64,000 nt of DNA from Symbioplanes lichenis (GTDB lineage: Bacteria; Actinomycetota; Actinomycetes; Mycobacteriales; Micromonosporaceae). Positions within the stretch are counted from its first letter, which is position 1. Each line of letters starts with the position of its first letter. Positions 35,423-44,307 of the stretch are shown here, piece by piece. Location: NCBI RefSeq assembly GCF_030709675.1, contig NZ_JAUZQD010000003.1, positions 1-64,000 of the forward strand, given 5' to 3'. The notes below the pieces were generated by a model. That model did no database searches, was not told the origin of the DNA, and was given only the letters and a program-made list of their open reading frames with translations. The position numbers were made by a program, and so were the translations under genes.

Positions 35423-36135
35423 CGGCCCGCCTCCGCCCGCTCGGCGGCGACCAGCAGGCGTACGACCTCCGCGTGCGACAGCCCGAGCAGGAACCGCTCC
35501 ACCTCGGCCTGCCAGCCGTTCTCGCCCGGCGGCAGTGCCCAGACGTGATCGGCGGCGCCGAGCTCGTGCCGCGAGGCCGTGAGACCGAGCTCGGTCAGCC
35601 GCCACTCGCCGACCACCACCGGCAGCCCCTCGTCACCGGTCACCTCCGGCACCGCGACGACGTCGGCGCCTTCGCTGGTCAGCGCGGCCACCTCGGCGGT
35701 GCCGCCCGTGACGGCCACCCGCTGCCCGGTCAGGTCGCCAGGGACCCGGACGCCGGCCGGGGCGGCGACCAGGGTGCGCATGGTGACGTACGGCTTGGTG
35801 AGCGAGGCTTCCTTGGTCCACGGCGCGTCCGCGGTGAGCCCGCCGACGACCAGATCGAGCACGCGGTCCTTGACGGCGGCCATGAGCTCCGACTCGGAGC
35901 CGGGATACCACTCGACGCGGGCGCCGAGCCGCTCCGCGAGCCGGGTGACCAGCACGGCCTCGGCACCTGCGGGCTGTTCGTCACCGGCCACGGCGACCCA
36001 CGGCGGGTTGTCCGTGACCCCGACGCGCAGCACGCCGCCGCGGACGTCCGCCAGGGTCGTGCCGGTGTCGCGCGGTAACCCGCACGCTGTGGCCACCAGC
36101 AGCACAAGAACCAGTACAGCGCAACCGCGTCGCAT
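35419..36135 (-). CDS. Extracellular solute-binding lipoprotein, family 3
   Basis: About 238 residues. Signal peptide with lipobox VATAC near residue 18, then the type-II periplasmic-binding fold: GGVLRVGVTDNPPWVAVAGD, GAEAVLVTRLAERLGARVEW, LDLVVGGLTADAPW, and GQRVAVTGGTAEVAAL. This is the pattern of amino-acid-type ABC binding proteins. No ABC permease or ATPase gene is next to it; instead it is coupled to a CDF exporter, so it may serve a distant transporter or act as a sensor. An upstream in-frame ATG at 36144 is possible. Confidence 0.82.
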   Translation of the reverse strand: MRRGCAVLVLVLLVATACGLPRDTGTTLADVRGGVLRVGVTDNPPWVAVAGDEQPAGAEAVLVTRLAERLGARVEWYPGSESELMAAVKDRVLDLVVGGLTADAPWTKEASLTKPYVTMRTLVAAPAGVRVPGDLTGQRVAVTGGTAEVAALTSEGADVVAVPEVTGDEGLPVVVGEWRLTELGLTASRHELGAADHVWALPPGENGWQAEVERFLLGLSHAEVVRLLVAAERAEAGR

Positions 36136-36419
36136 GCCGTCCACTGTATGACGGCGACCTTCCCGAGCCGATCACCGCCGCCGGTGTGGAGGCATCCGGG
36201 TAAGAACGACGACGCGAACCGGGCGGGCTCACCCGGACGGCGGCCACGACACGATGATTGTTCGGCGGCAGGGGGGCTTCCGCTGCCGGCCGCCCCAACG
36301 GCATCGCCGAGCGCGTGAAGCTCGAGACGTAGCCGTGGGCCGGGCGAAGGTGCGCGGCTGCACCTGGCAGAGGTAGCCACGAGCGGGCCTGGATAGCGGC
36401 ATTCCGGCGGTTCAGGCTC

Positions 36420-37388
36420 GTGGACATGACTTACCGCAGAACCGTTACTCGTGCTCTGCTCGCCGCGGCCGTCGTGGCTTCAGGGGCTTTGCCGCCCACC
36501 GAGGCTTTCGCCATGAAGGGCGAGGCTTCCGTCAAGGCGCGCGCCATCGTGCATCTGGACCTGGCGGCAGGGCAGATGCCGGAGAACATTGTCCCGGACC
36601 GCGACGGCAGCGTGGACGTCACCTTTGCGGGGGCTCGGCAGGTCGCGCGCATCGATGCGTACGGGAAGATCAGGGTGTTGGCCACACTGCCGGCGCCGGC
36701 GGATGCCTCGGCGGTGACGCCGTTGCTCGGGTTCCCGCTGACCACCGGGCTCGTGCGGGACGGCGGCACCTTCTTCGTGCTCTACGCGACCGGGTCGGCG
36801 GAGACCGGGCTGTGGACGTTCCGGGAGGGGCAGGCGCCCCGCAAGCTCGCCGATCTGCCCGCCGACGGACTGCCCAACGGGCTCACCCGCGACAGCAAGA
36901 CCGGCATCATGTACGTGACCGACAGTGCCAAGGGCGTCGTCTACGCCGTCACCGCCGGGGGCCGGGTCCGGGTGTTCAGCCGCGACGAAGCGCTCGCGCC
37001 GGCCGGCTTTTTCGGGGTCAATGGGGCCAAGGTGCGCGACGGCCACCTGTACGTGTCGAATCTGGACAAGGGCACGGTGTCGCGTACTCCGCTGAGCGGT
37101 CGCCGGGCCGGTGCCTTCACGACGGTCGCGACGGGCCTGACCGGCATCGACGACTTCACCTTCACCGGGCGCGGCGAGCAGATCGTGGCGGCCCTGGTCA
37201 CCGAGAACAAGGTGGTGTTGTCCGACGGCACCACCGTGCTCACCGAGGCCGACGGCCTGTCCAACCCGACGTCCGTCCTGGTGCGCCACGGCAGAGCGTA
37301 CGTGCCTAGCGCCGCCTACACCACGCAGCGTGACCCCAACCTGCTGGTCGTCCGTCTCCCCGCCCCGGCACCATCCGGCCGCGCCTGA
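36420..37388 (+). CDS. Secreted beta-propeller protein (ScyD/ScyE or SMP-30-like)
   Basis: 322 residues. N-terminal export signal with an Ala-rich core (RALLAAAVVASGALPPTEAF). The rest is built of repeated short beta motifs of a propeller: GSVDVTFAGARQVARIDAYG, KLADLPADGLPNGLTRDSKT, GIMYVTDSAKGVVYAVTAGG, VNGAKVRDGHLYVSNLDKGT. This is the NHL/ScyD-ScyE/SMP-30 type, often a lactonase or binding protein. Active-site residues cannot be assigned. It is a single-gene unit. Confidence 0.8.
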   Translation: MDMTYRRTVTRALLAAAVVASGALPPTEAFAMKGEASVKARAIVHLDLAAGQMPENIVPDRDGSVDVTFAGARQVARIDAYGKIRVLATLPAPADASAVTPLLGFPLTTGLVRDGGTFFVLYATGSAETGLWTFREGQAPRKLADLPADGLPNGLTRDSKTGIMYVTDSAKGVVYAVTAGGRVRVFSRDEALAPAGFFGVNGAKVRDGHLYVSNLDKGTVSRTPLSGRRAGAFTTVATGLTGIDDFTFTGRGEQIVAALVTENKVVLSDGTTVLTEADGLSNPTSVLVRHGRAYVPSAAYTTQRDPNLLVVRLPAPAPSGRA

Positions 37389-37455
37389 GGGTCCGGCGGG
37401 GCAGGATCACCGGCCGTCGATGGCGCCGCGGGCGGGTGGCCGCCACGATGGCGGC

Positions 37456-37722
37456 ATGGACATCGGCTTTCTTCTCGGGGTCATCGGCGGCCCGCTCCTG
37501 ATCATCGCCGGGGCGCGCCAGATCTGGCCGATCGTCCCGCTGCTCCGGTCCGGCGTGCGGGCCACGGGGACGGTCGTGCGGCTGGACCGGACGTGGGAGA
37601 AGGAGGAGAGCGTCTGGCTCTACGCGCCGGTGGTGGTCTTCCGGGACGAGGCCGGCGCCGAGCACGATCGCCGGCACCGAGTTCCCGCCGGCCGAGGCGA
37701 GCACGACCATGGCCCGCCGTAA
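37456..37722 (+). CDS. Short DUF3592-like membrane protein, probably C-terminally frameshifted
   Basis: 88 residues. One N-terminal membrane segment (GFLLGVIGGPLLIIAGA), then SGVRATGTVVRLDRTWEKEE and YAPVVVFRDEAGAEH, the layout of DUF3592 proteins. After that the expected beta strand is replaced by HDRRHRVPAGRGEHDHGPP, which looks like another frame, so a late frameshift has probably shortened it. Confidence 0.55.
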   Translation: MDIGFLLGVIGGPLLIIAGARQIWPIVPLLRSGVRATGTVVRLDRTWEKEESVWLYAPVVVFRDEAGAEHDRRHRVPAGRGEHDHGPP

Positions 37723-38071
37723 TCGAATCGGTGAGCCGGTGCCCCGACGAGTGATACGCAGCAGCGTCTGACCTTCCTGGTCAGGGCACTAGTACTGCCT
37801 CTCGGCGCTGGGCTGCCTGGCGGGTCTCCATGCCCACCCGCGCCAGCAGTGCGTCCCGGAAGCCCCGGTGCGGGCACACGTTCACGCTCGACCTCGAACC
37901 GAGTGACAAGCACAACCATTTGTCCGTACGAGCGGCCGGCAAGCGCGCCCATCTCCTCTCAGAGTTGGTCCGCCAGGTCGGCGCTGGGCGCGCACGGCCT
38001 ATGAGCCTGGCCAGGATGGGCTGGCCCTGGCCGGCGCCCCGGCCGCGACGACAACCATTACAGTCGCATTC
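37723..38071. other. Intergenic stretch, no supported gene
   Basis: Frames on both strands are open for part of this stretch, but their translations are Arg/Pro-rich shadows without domain features. No clear hairpin terminator or promoter was seen. Confidence 0.35.
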
Positions 38072-38974
38072 GTGAGCGCAGACCAGGGTCTTGTCCGGGT
38101 GTCCGATTCGTTCGGCGTACGCCGTACCCGAACCGGATCGATCCTCGCGGATGACGGGACGAACTACCAGGTCAAATGGGATGACACCGATGAGGAAGAG
38201 CTTGTCCCACGGGGCGCCGGCGTTTACGTCGCGATGAGGGGGTCGTTGCGTTTCCTGGCCCTGTCCGACTCCCGGCTGTTCCACGGCGTCTTCGCTCAAG
38301 AGCCCCTCGCGGTGGTTCTCCACCTGCTGGCCGAGTCGTCGGTCCCGCTGAACGTGCGAGAGATCCGGGAGCGTCTGGCCGAGTTCGGTCTCCGGAACGA
38401 GACCTGGGCCCGGCATGGGCCCCGCGCGCTGGCGGTTCTGCCCAAGTGGCCAAATGTCGTCCGACGGCAGAAGGGCGACACTCTGGCCTACGCGTGGGTG
38501 GGGGACGACCTTCCCGAACTCCCGTCAGAGGCCGAGCCTGACCCGGAGCCGGCACCTCCGCCCGCGCCTGTGTCGAAGCCCCCTTCTTCTCCCGCTAAGC
38601 CGATCGCGGCGGCTGCGACACCGGCCGAACCGGCGGTACCGTCCGCCGAGCGCCTTCGGCGCCAGATGAGCGCCGCGCGGAGCCTCGGCGAGGTCGCTCG
38701 GCTGCTCACGCTTCCGAGGGAGTTCGTGGCTGAGTTGTCGCCGGAGGTGGTCGCCTCCGCGCTTCGCCGGGTCGCCGCTGAGGATCGGCTGGTCGCGGGC
38801 TTGCTCGATGCCCTGACCGCCTCCGGGCCGATCGGTGCGCTGACCGAGGAACTGGCGGCGGCCCGGGCGGCGAACGCCGCACTCCAGAGCCGGGTCGATG
38901 AGTTGGAGGAGTGGTGGACGGCTCTTGAGCAGAGCACCGATCCGGGCGCCGCAGCCCGTCAGCCGGGTAGCTGA
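38072..38974 (+). CDS. Hypothetical protein with SH3/tudor-like start and coiled-coil end (300 aa)
   Basis: Not a family I can name. Residues 15-50 (RRTRTGSILADDGTNYQVKW, then DDTDEEELVPRGAG) resemble a small SH3/tudor-like barrel that binds nucleic acid or proteins. Residues 75-130 (LNVREIRERLAEFGLRNETW) look like a winged helix. A Pro/Ala-rich linker (about 150-185) leads to a helical domain and a C-terminal coiled coil (LAAARAANAALQSRVDELEE). DNA- or RNA-associated regulation is a guess from this layout. GTG start. Confidence 0.7.
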   Translation: MSADQGLVRVSDSFGVRRTRTGSILADDGTNYQVKWDDTDEEELVPRGAGVYVAMRGSLRFLALSDSRLFHGVFAQEPLAVVLHLLAESSVPLNVREIRERLAEFGLRNETWARHGPRALAVLPKWPNVVRRQKGDTLAYAWVGDDLPELPSEAEPDPEPAPPPAPVSKPPSSPAKPIAAAATPAEPAVPSAERLRRQMSAARSLGEVARLLTLPREFVAELSPEVVASALRRVAAEDRLVAGLLDALTASGPIGALTEELAAARAANAALQSRVDELEEWWTALEQSTDPGAAARQPGS

Positions 38975-39102
38975 CTCGGAACGACCGAGCTGCTCGCGCA
39001 GCCGGCCGTGAACGGTGCCACTCGCATTCTGCTGGCCTGCGGCCGGGTGCCCGCGGACGGGGGGCGCGACGATGCTGGCGGCTGCACGCCACGGGAGGAT
39101 CG

Positions 39103-39117
39103 TTAAAGAAACTTTAA
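39103..39117. promoter_or_regulatory. Inverted repeat upstream of the repeat-protein gene
   Basis: TTAAAG-AAA-CTTTAA at 39103-39117, about 90 bp before the start at 39206, is an AT-rich palindrome that stands out in GC-rich DNA. It could be an operator or part of a promoter. Confidence 0.3.
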
Positions 39118-39205
39118 GGAACGCTTGCTCAGCGTCATGAACTGCTGCCACATCATTGCTCGTACATCTCGGCACAAGCAGTACCGAGACCAAGAGGAGC
39201 CGTGC

Positions 39206-40090
39206 ATGTATCGACGCGGAATCAGCAGCCGGACGCGCAAGCTGGTGATTGGAGGCGCCGCCGCAGCGCTGCTCGGCTCGGCGCTCGCGGTCGGCACGGG
39301 GATGAGCCAGGCCGCCGAACAGGGCAACGCCGGGGCCGGCGCCGGTAGCATCGACGCTTTGGTGCCGGCGCTGGGTTTCAGTCCGGGTGATCCGAACGCG
39401 ACGGCTGACCGTGTGGGCCCCACCGGGGTGAATGTTCCCGGTCGCTGCCCGCCCACTCAGGCTCAGGTGAACGCGCAGGTGGCGCTCAAGAATGGGAGCC
39501 TTCCGAGCGGGACGGACCTGGAGAGCCGTATCCAGCGTTTTGAGAGGACCTTGTCGGCGATTCAGGACTTGAAGTGCCCGGCGTCTTCGACGACTTTGCT
39601 GGGCCGTTTGAATTCCTTGACCGCGCTGCGTGGAAACGCGGACCGCGATGATGTCCTGCGTGGTTTGGGTCTGAACGAGACGCCGGCGGACACGGGTTCG
39701 GGCCAGAGTGGAGCGCCGGGGAACGCCGGAGCCGGCTCCGATGACATCAATGCTTTGGTGCCGGCGCTGGGTTTCAGTCCGGGTGATCCGAACGCGACGG
39801 CTGACCGCGTGGGCCCCACCGGGGTGAATGTTCCCGGTCGCTGCCCGCCCACTCAGGCCCAGGTGAACGCGCAGGTGGCGCTCAAGAATGGGAGCCTTCC
39901 GAGCGGGACGGACCTGGAGAGCCGTATCCAGCGTTTCGAGAAGACCTTGTCGGCGATTCAGGACTTGAAGTGCCCGGCGTCTTCCACGACTTTGCTGGGC
40001 CGTTTGAATTCCTTGACCGCGCTGCGTGGAAACGCGGACCGCGATGACGTTCTGCGTGATCTGGGTCTGAACGAAACGCCGGCGGGATAA
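39206..40090 (+). CDS. Secreted protein made of two nearly identical tandem repeats
   Basis: 294 residues. The signal peptide (RKLVIGGAAAALLGSALAVG) ends near MSQAAEQ. The mature protein is two copies of a 132-residue unit: ALVPALGFSPGDPNATADRV, NVPGRCPPTQAQVNAQVALK, ESRIQRFERTLSAIQDLKCP, LLGRLNSLTALRGNADRDDV. Each unit has two Cys that may form a disulfide. I do not recognise the domain. ATG 39206 has AGAGGAG at 39193-39199; the frame is open upstream. Near-identity at DNA level suggests a recent duplication or ongoing gene conversion. A cell-surface or matrix role is possible. Confidence 0.85.
   Translation: MYRRGISSRTRKLVIGGAAAALLGSALAVGTGMSQAAEQGNAGAGAGSIDALVPALGFSPGDPNATADRVGPTGVNVPGRCPPTQAQVNAQVALKNGSLPSGTDLESRIQRFERTLSAIQDLKCPASSTTLLGRLNSLTALRGNADRDDVLRGLGLNETPADTGSGQSGAPGNAGAGSDDINALVPALGFSPGDPNATADRVGPTGVNVPGRCPPTQAQVNAQVALKNGSLPSGTDLESRIQRFEKTLSAIQDLKCPASSTTLLGRLNSLTALRGNADRDDVLRDLGLNETPAG
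39356..40084 (+). repeat. Internal tandem duplication, two 333-bp units at 396-bp period
   Basis: 39356-39688 and 39752-40084 match almost base for base, with only a handful of differences (such as GTG/GCG-type third-position changes and AGG to AAG). They are joined by about 63 bp that encode a Gly/Ser/Ala linker. Confidence 0.9.
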
Positions 40091-40232
40091 AGCCGCGGGG
40101 GACGCGGCGCCGCAAAGCGCGCCAGCGAAACAAGCGGCGCCCCGGACAACGGCAACCTGATCCACCGCACGGAACCGCCTCGCCGGAGGCCCCCGCACCA
40201 CGGAGGGTCTCCGGCGCGTCCGTGTGTGGGCC

Positions 40233-40390
40233 ATGCGCGCGGTGATCGTCGGCTTCTTCGGCACGCTGACCGACCCCGGCGCTGAGGAGTGTCGCGAGCC
40301 CCTCGCGCACCGCACCGGCGAGCTGCTCGGCGGCGGCGAGCTGCTCGGCGGCGGCGACGGTCGTCACCGGGGCCTTGGCCGCGGATGTTG
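40233..40390 (+). pseudogene. HAD-family hydrolase N-terminal fragment
   Basis: The frame from ATG 40233 reads MRAVIVGFFGTLTDPGAEEC and then PLAHRTGELLG, like the start of an actinobacterial HAD phosphatase, in which D-F-F-G-T-L-T carries the nucleophile Asp. Here the first Asp is Gly. After about 35 residues it degenerates into a GGG/DGR-rich shadow. The rest of the 40091-40632 stretch has no gene. Confidence 0.35.
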
Positions 40391-40458
40391 CGAACGGTGG
40401 GCCGGCGAACGTGAGCATGGGGGCTGCAATGAGCCCAGCTCGGTGTCAGGTTGCCCTC

Positions 40459-40506
40459 GCCGAAGGCATCGCTATGAAAGACGCCGAAGGCATCACCATG
40501 GAAGAC
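40459..40506. repeat. Two 24-bp imperfect tandem repeats
   Basis: 40459-40482 and 40483-40506 share GCCGAAGGCATC and then ATGRAAGAC with a few changes between. They lie upstream of the SGNH hydrolase gene and have no evident role. Confidence 0.6.
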
Positions 40507-40632
40507 ACGGCGACTTCGCCGACTGGTGGGGCCGTTCGCGCGGGACGGACAACCGTCGTCGGCCAGCCCTATGATGATCCGGAATTCATCGATGCCCATG
40601 GTCACGCCGAGCTCGAGGAGCCTCTCTCCGCC

Positions 40633-41802
40633 ATGCGCCTTCGCCACCTTGCTGCCACGCTCGCCACGCTGCTCGTCGTGGGCGGCGCCAATGCGGCTCC
40701 GGCCTGGAGTGCTGCCGGCGACGCGGTCGAGCCCTCGGCGGCGGCCGATGCGGCGCCGGCGGATCTGCTGCAACGGCTCGACAGTGGTCAGCCCACCACC
40801 ATCACGCTGCTCGGCGACTCCACCGGCGACGCGGAGGACGAGTGGTTCTCCAGCCTCTCCGTCTGGCTGGCCGGCCGCTATCCCGCGCACCGCACCACCT
40901 ACCAGCTGTGGGACGACCGCGGTCAGGCCTACGGGACCGAGACCGTGCTCGGCGGCGCTGTGGGCGGACCCGCGCTGAAGATCTACAACGGCAGCGTGGC
41001 CGGGAAAACGGCCGCATACGCCCTTGATGACGACCATTTCCGCGAGCTCACCAGCCACGTCTCCCACCTGTACGTGATCAACTACGGTCACAACGAGCGC
41101 GACGCCACTACCTACCCTGACTACGCCGTACTCACCGGCAGGCTGCACGCCAAGCACCCGGCAGCCGGCATCGTCCCGGTGCTCCAGAACCCCGAGAGCA
41201 CGGCCAACGCCGTCGCGCACGCGGAGCGCATCCAGACCGTCAGAACCCTGGCCGGCGAGAACCGGTGGCCGGTCATCGACGCCTACAACGCGTTCCGCGC
41301 CGACCCGCGCCCCCTGTCCGACCTTCTGATCGATGGCGTGCACCCGAGGCCCGCCGGGCACGCGCTCTGGCTGGCCGCCGCCCAGCGCGTGTTCCTGGAC
41401 CAGTCCGCGCAGGGTGATTGGACCGACTGCCCGACCGGCACCCCGGCGACCGGCGGATACATCTGCCTGTGGGACAACACCAACTACGACGACGGCCGCC
41501 TGCAGCGGACGTACGAAACCCTCAGAAGGACGACTACGGACGGCATCGACGGCTGCTGGAACCTCACGGGCAGCGCGTTCTCCAGCGGCCTCTGGGCCTA
41601 CGATTCGGCGTCGTCCTGGGCGCTGCGGAAGAACCCCGACAGCAGCACTCGGTACCGGGTGCAGATCTTCGAGTGGATCAACTGCAACACCGAGGGCAAC
41701 TACCGCACGTACGTCGTCGACCAGGACTTCGCGGCGGCGGACCTCAGGACGATCGGCTGGAACAACACGGCCGCCTCCATCCGGGTCACCATCGCTCCCT
41801 GA
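40633..41802 (+). CDS. Secreted SGNH/GDSL hydrolase with crystallin-like C-terminal domain
   Basis: 389 residues from ATG 40633, chosen because a signal peptide starts there (MRLRHLAATLATLLVVGGAN). SGNH blocks: LLGDSTGDAEDEW (Ser in GDS), YNGSVAGKTAAY (Gly), VINYGHNERDATTY (Asn in GHNE) and DGVHPRPAGH (the D-x-x-H catalytic pair). From about residue 270 a beta-gamma-crystallin or I36-inhibitor-like domain follows (GYICLWDNTNYDDGRLQ, FSSGLWAYDSASSWALRKNP), with several Cys. It is an extracellular esterase or lipase; the substrate is unknown. A frame extends upstream but without support. Confidence 0.85.
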   Translation: MRLRHLAATLATLLVVGGANAAPAWSAAGDAVEPSAAADAAPADLLQRLDSGQPTTITLLGDSTGDAEDEWFSSLSVWLAGRYPAHRTTYQLWDDRGQAYGTETVLGGAVGGPALKIYNGSVAGKTAAYALDDDHFRELTSHVSHLYVINYGHNERDATTYPDYAVLTGRLHAKHPAAGIVPVLQNPESTANAVAHAERIQTVRTLAGENRWPVIDAYNAFRADPRPLSDLLIDGVHPRPAGHALWLAAAQRVFLDQSAQGDWTDCPTGTPATGGYICLWDNTNYDDGRLQRTYETLRRTTTDGIDGCWNLTGSAFSSGLWAYDSASSWALRKNPDSSTRYRVQIFEWINCNTEGNYRTYVVDQDFAAADLRTIGWNNTAASIRVTIAP

Positions 41803-42026
41803 GAGCGAGTCCTCCCAAGACCGCACAGGTCGACGAGGCGGTCCGCGGCGTCGGGGCCATCCTGTCGCGCTGAGCGAAGGCCCCGGGGGGCGACGGTCAT
41901 CGGGGCGCCGGCCCACATCCTGTGGCCCGGCGATCCGGAGTTCTCCGGGAAGCTGCGGCGCCGGGCCCAGGGAACGATCCGGACGGGCCCGGGGGCCCGT
42001 CCGGGATTTGCTCCGTGCGGACGTGC

Positions 42027-44168
42027 TCATCGTTGCAGCGCGGGCTCCGCGTCGTCGGCCGGCGAGTGCCGTCCGGTCGGCGGCGCCTCCGCCGGGGGCC
42101 GGGACAGCCGGCTCGGCCACCAGATCCGGCGGCCGATCAGCAGGGTGAGGGCGGGCACCAGGACTGACCGTACGAGCAGGGCGTCGAGCAGCACACCGAA
42201 GGCGACCAGGAAGCCGACCTCGACCAGCATCACCAGCGGAAGCGAGACGAGGACCGCGAACGTGGCGGCCAGGACCAGACCGGCCGATGTGATGACGCCG
42301 CCGGTGGCGGAGAGGGCTTTGAGCATGCCATCCCTGGTGCCGAGACGTACGGTCTCCTCCCGGGCTCGGCTGGTGAGGAAGATGTTGTAGTCGACGCCGA
42401 GCGCCACGAGGAACATGAATGCCAGCAACGGCACCGAATAGTCGATGCCCTTGAAACCGAGGATGGTCTCGAAGACGAACACGCTGCCGCCGAAGGCCGC
42501 GGCGAAGGAGACGATCACGGTTGCCATCAGGACCAGTGGGGCCACGATCGCGCGCAGCAGCAGCCCGAGGACGATCAGGACGACGGCGAGCACCAGCGGG
42601 ATCACGAGCTTTTCGTCGCGGCTGGTGGTGACTTCGGTGTCGAGGTTCTCCGCGCTCGGCCCGCCGACGATCGCCTCCGCCCCGTCGATCGCGTGCACGG
42701 CGGTGCGTACCCGCTTGATGGTGTCGTACTCGACGGGGGTGTCCGGAGCGTCGGCCGGGTAGACCGAGATGTCGGTCCAGCCTTGGACGGTCTCACCCGG
42801 TTCGGCCTGCGCCACGCCGGGAGTGCGCTTGACGACGTCGAGAATCTGCTTCTCGTACGCCGGTCGCGTGTAGATGGTCATCGGCTGGCCGCCGAGCTCG
42901 GGGAAGTTCTGGCGCAGCACGGTGAAGCCGGTGACCGACTCCGGCGGGGACAAGAACTGATCCTGCTCCCGCAGCGCGCCGGTGTTGCCCGTCAGCCCGA
43001 GGCAGAGAGCGGCGAGGATGCCGAACGAGCCCAGCGTCGCCACCCACCGGCGGCGGCTGATGGCGGTGCCGAGACGTCCCCACAGTCCCGGCTTCTCCTG
43101 CGGGGCCGGGTCGAGCCGCGGGATGGCGGGCCAGAAAATCCGGCGGCCAAGCACCACAAGCACCGCCGGGAACAGGGTCAGCATGGCGACCAGCGCGCAC
43201 AGGATGCCGGCCGCGCCGATCGGTCCGAGCCCGCTGATGCTGTTCAGATCCGCGGCGAGCAGGCAGAGCAGGCCCGCGACCACGGTGGCCGCGGACGCGA
43301 TGATGGCCGGCGCGGCGCCACGCAGCGCGTGGATCATGGCGACTCGGGCGTTCTGGTGGTGGTGCAGTGTCTCGCGATATCGGGCGATGAGCAGCAGCGC
43401 GTAGTCCGTGCCGACGCCGAACACCAGGATCGTCAGCAGTGCCGAGTTCTGGTTGTCGACCACGATGCCGAAGCCCTTGACGAGCAAGTAGACGGTTGCC
43501 ATCGAGGTCAGCGCGGCCACGCCCACGACCACCAGCGGGACGAACCACAACACCGGGCTGCGGTAGGTGAGGATGAGCAGGATCGTGACGACGATGACGG
43601 TGGTGAGAAAGACCTGCAGGTCGATGCCGTCGAAGACGGCGTCCAGGTCGCCGTCGATCGCGGCTGGGCCGGTCACCTCGAGGGTCAGGCCGGTGGGCCG
43701 GTCCTCGGTGGCGTCCCGCAACGGGCCGACGAGATCCTCCGGCGGGCCGTAGGCCGTGCTCAGGTCGAGGGTGAACATCATCGCCTGGCCGTTGGTGGAA
43801 GGCCTGATCGAGGGATCGTCGCCGGGCATCGCCGTCTTCGGTGGGTACCGCTCGGCGAGGGTGTCGTAGTGGCGTTCGACCGTGGCGTTGTCGGCGGCGG
43901 TCAAGCCACCGGCGCGGTGGTAAACGAAGACGAACGTGTTGTCCTCCGCACCGGGGAGGCTCTCCTCCAGCTCCGCCACCTTGGTGGACTCGGCACTGGC
44001 GGGCAGGGCGTCCACGGCTTTGTCGGTGGTGACCGAGCTCAACTTGCCGCTCAACGGCACCATGACCGCGGCCAGCGCCACCCACAAGCCGATCACCAAC
44101 CACGGCACCCACCGGCCGGCCAGCCGGCCGGGCGGCGCTTCCTTGGTCGGGCTTACTTTGGCTGTCAT
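42027..44168 (-). CDS. MMPL/RND-family exporter
   Basis: 713 residues with two-fold RND symmetry: helix 1, an extracytoplasmic domain (PASAESTKVAELEESLPGAE), helices 2-6 (FGVGTDYALLLIARYRETLH, the G-x-x-x-D-Y signature), a second loop domain and helices 8-12 with ALGVDYNIFLTSRAREETVR. It is the size of actinobacterial MmpL transporters that export lipids or drugs. ATG 44168 is preceded by CAGGAGGATCG on the minus strand. It is divergent from the amidohydrolase gene across a long inverted repeat. Confidence 0.93.
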   Translation of the reverse strand: MTAKVSPTKEAPPGRLAGRWVPWLVIGLWVALAAVMVPLSGKLSSVTTDKAVDALPASAESTKVAELEESLPGAEDNTFVFVYHRAGGLTAADNATVERHYDTLAERYPPKTAMPGDDPSIRPSTNGQAMMFTLDLSTAYGPPEDLVGPLRDATEDRPTGLTLEVTGPAAIDGDLDAVFDGIDLQVFLTTVIVVTILLILTYRSPVLWFVPLVVVGVAALTSMATVYLLVKGFGIVVDNQNSALLTILVFGVGTDYALLLIARYRETLHHHQNARVAMIHALRGAAPAIIASAATVVAGLLCLLAADLNSISGLGPIGAAGILCALVAMLTLFPAVLVVLGRRIFWPAIPRLDPAPQEKPGLWGRLGTAISRRRWVATLGSFGILAALCLGLTGNTGALREQDQFLSPPESVTGFTVLRQNFPELGGQPMTIYTRPAYEKQILDVVKRTPGVAQAEPGETVQGWTDISVYPADAPDTPVEYDTIKRVRTAVHAIDGAEAIVGGPSAENLDTEVTTSRDEKLVIPLVLAVVLIVLGLLLRAIVAPLVLMATVIVSFAAAFGGSVFVFETILGFKGIDYSVPLLAFMFLVALGVDYNIFLTSRAREETVRLGTRDGMLKALSATGGVITSAGLVLAATFAVLVSLPLVMLVEVGFLVAFGVLLDALLVRSVLVPALTLLIGRRIWWPSRLSRPPAEAPPTGRHSPADDAEPALQR

Positions 44169-44198
44169 CGATCCTCCTGAGAAACGTCCGAGGCCGAA

Positions 44199-44270
44199 TT
44201 CGTACCGAGCGAATCTGAGACGAGCATTAAGCGCCGCATTAATGCTCGTCTCAGATTCGCCAGGTACGAA
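44199..44270. promoter_or_regulatory. 72-bp inverted repeat in a divergent promoter region
   Basis: Inner arms 44211-44230 and 44239-44258 are perfectly complementary over 20 bp around an 8-base loop. Outer arms 44199-44206 and 44263-44270 add 8 more pairs after a 4-base mismatch. It lies 30 bp upstream of the MMPL start and 37 bp upstream of the amidohydrolase start. Each direction therefore sees the same sequence, as if one operator-promoter had been copied in inverse orientation. A TetR/MarR-type operator pair or a cruciform are both possible. Confidence 0.7.
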
Positions 44271-44307
44271 GTTGGCGTCAGATCAGCGAGGTGAGGAGAG
44301 ACGTGAC

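Noticed and set aside
39356..40084. CRISPR-like or satellite repeat
   Set aside because: Only two long units, fully inside one reading frame that encodes a signal-peptide protein.
39958..42120. 720-codon minus-strand frame across the repeat protein and SGNH genes
   Set aside because: It lies antisense to two genes with signal peptides and catalytic motifs and has no recognisable domain.
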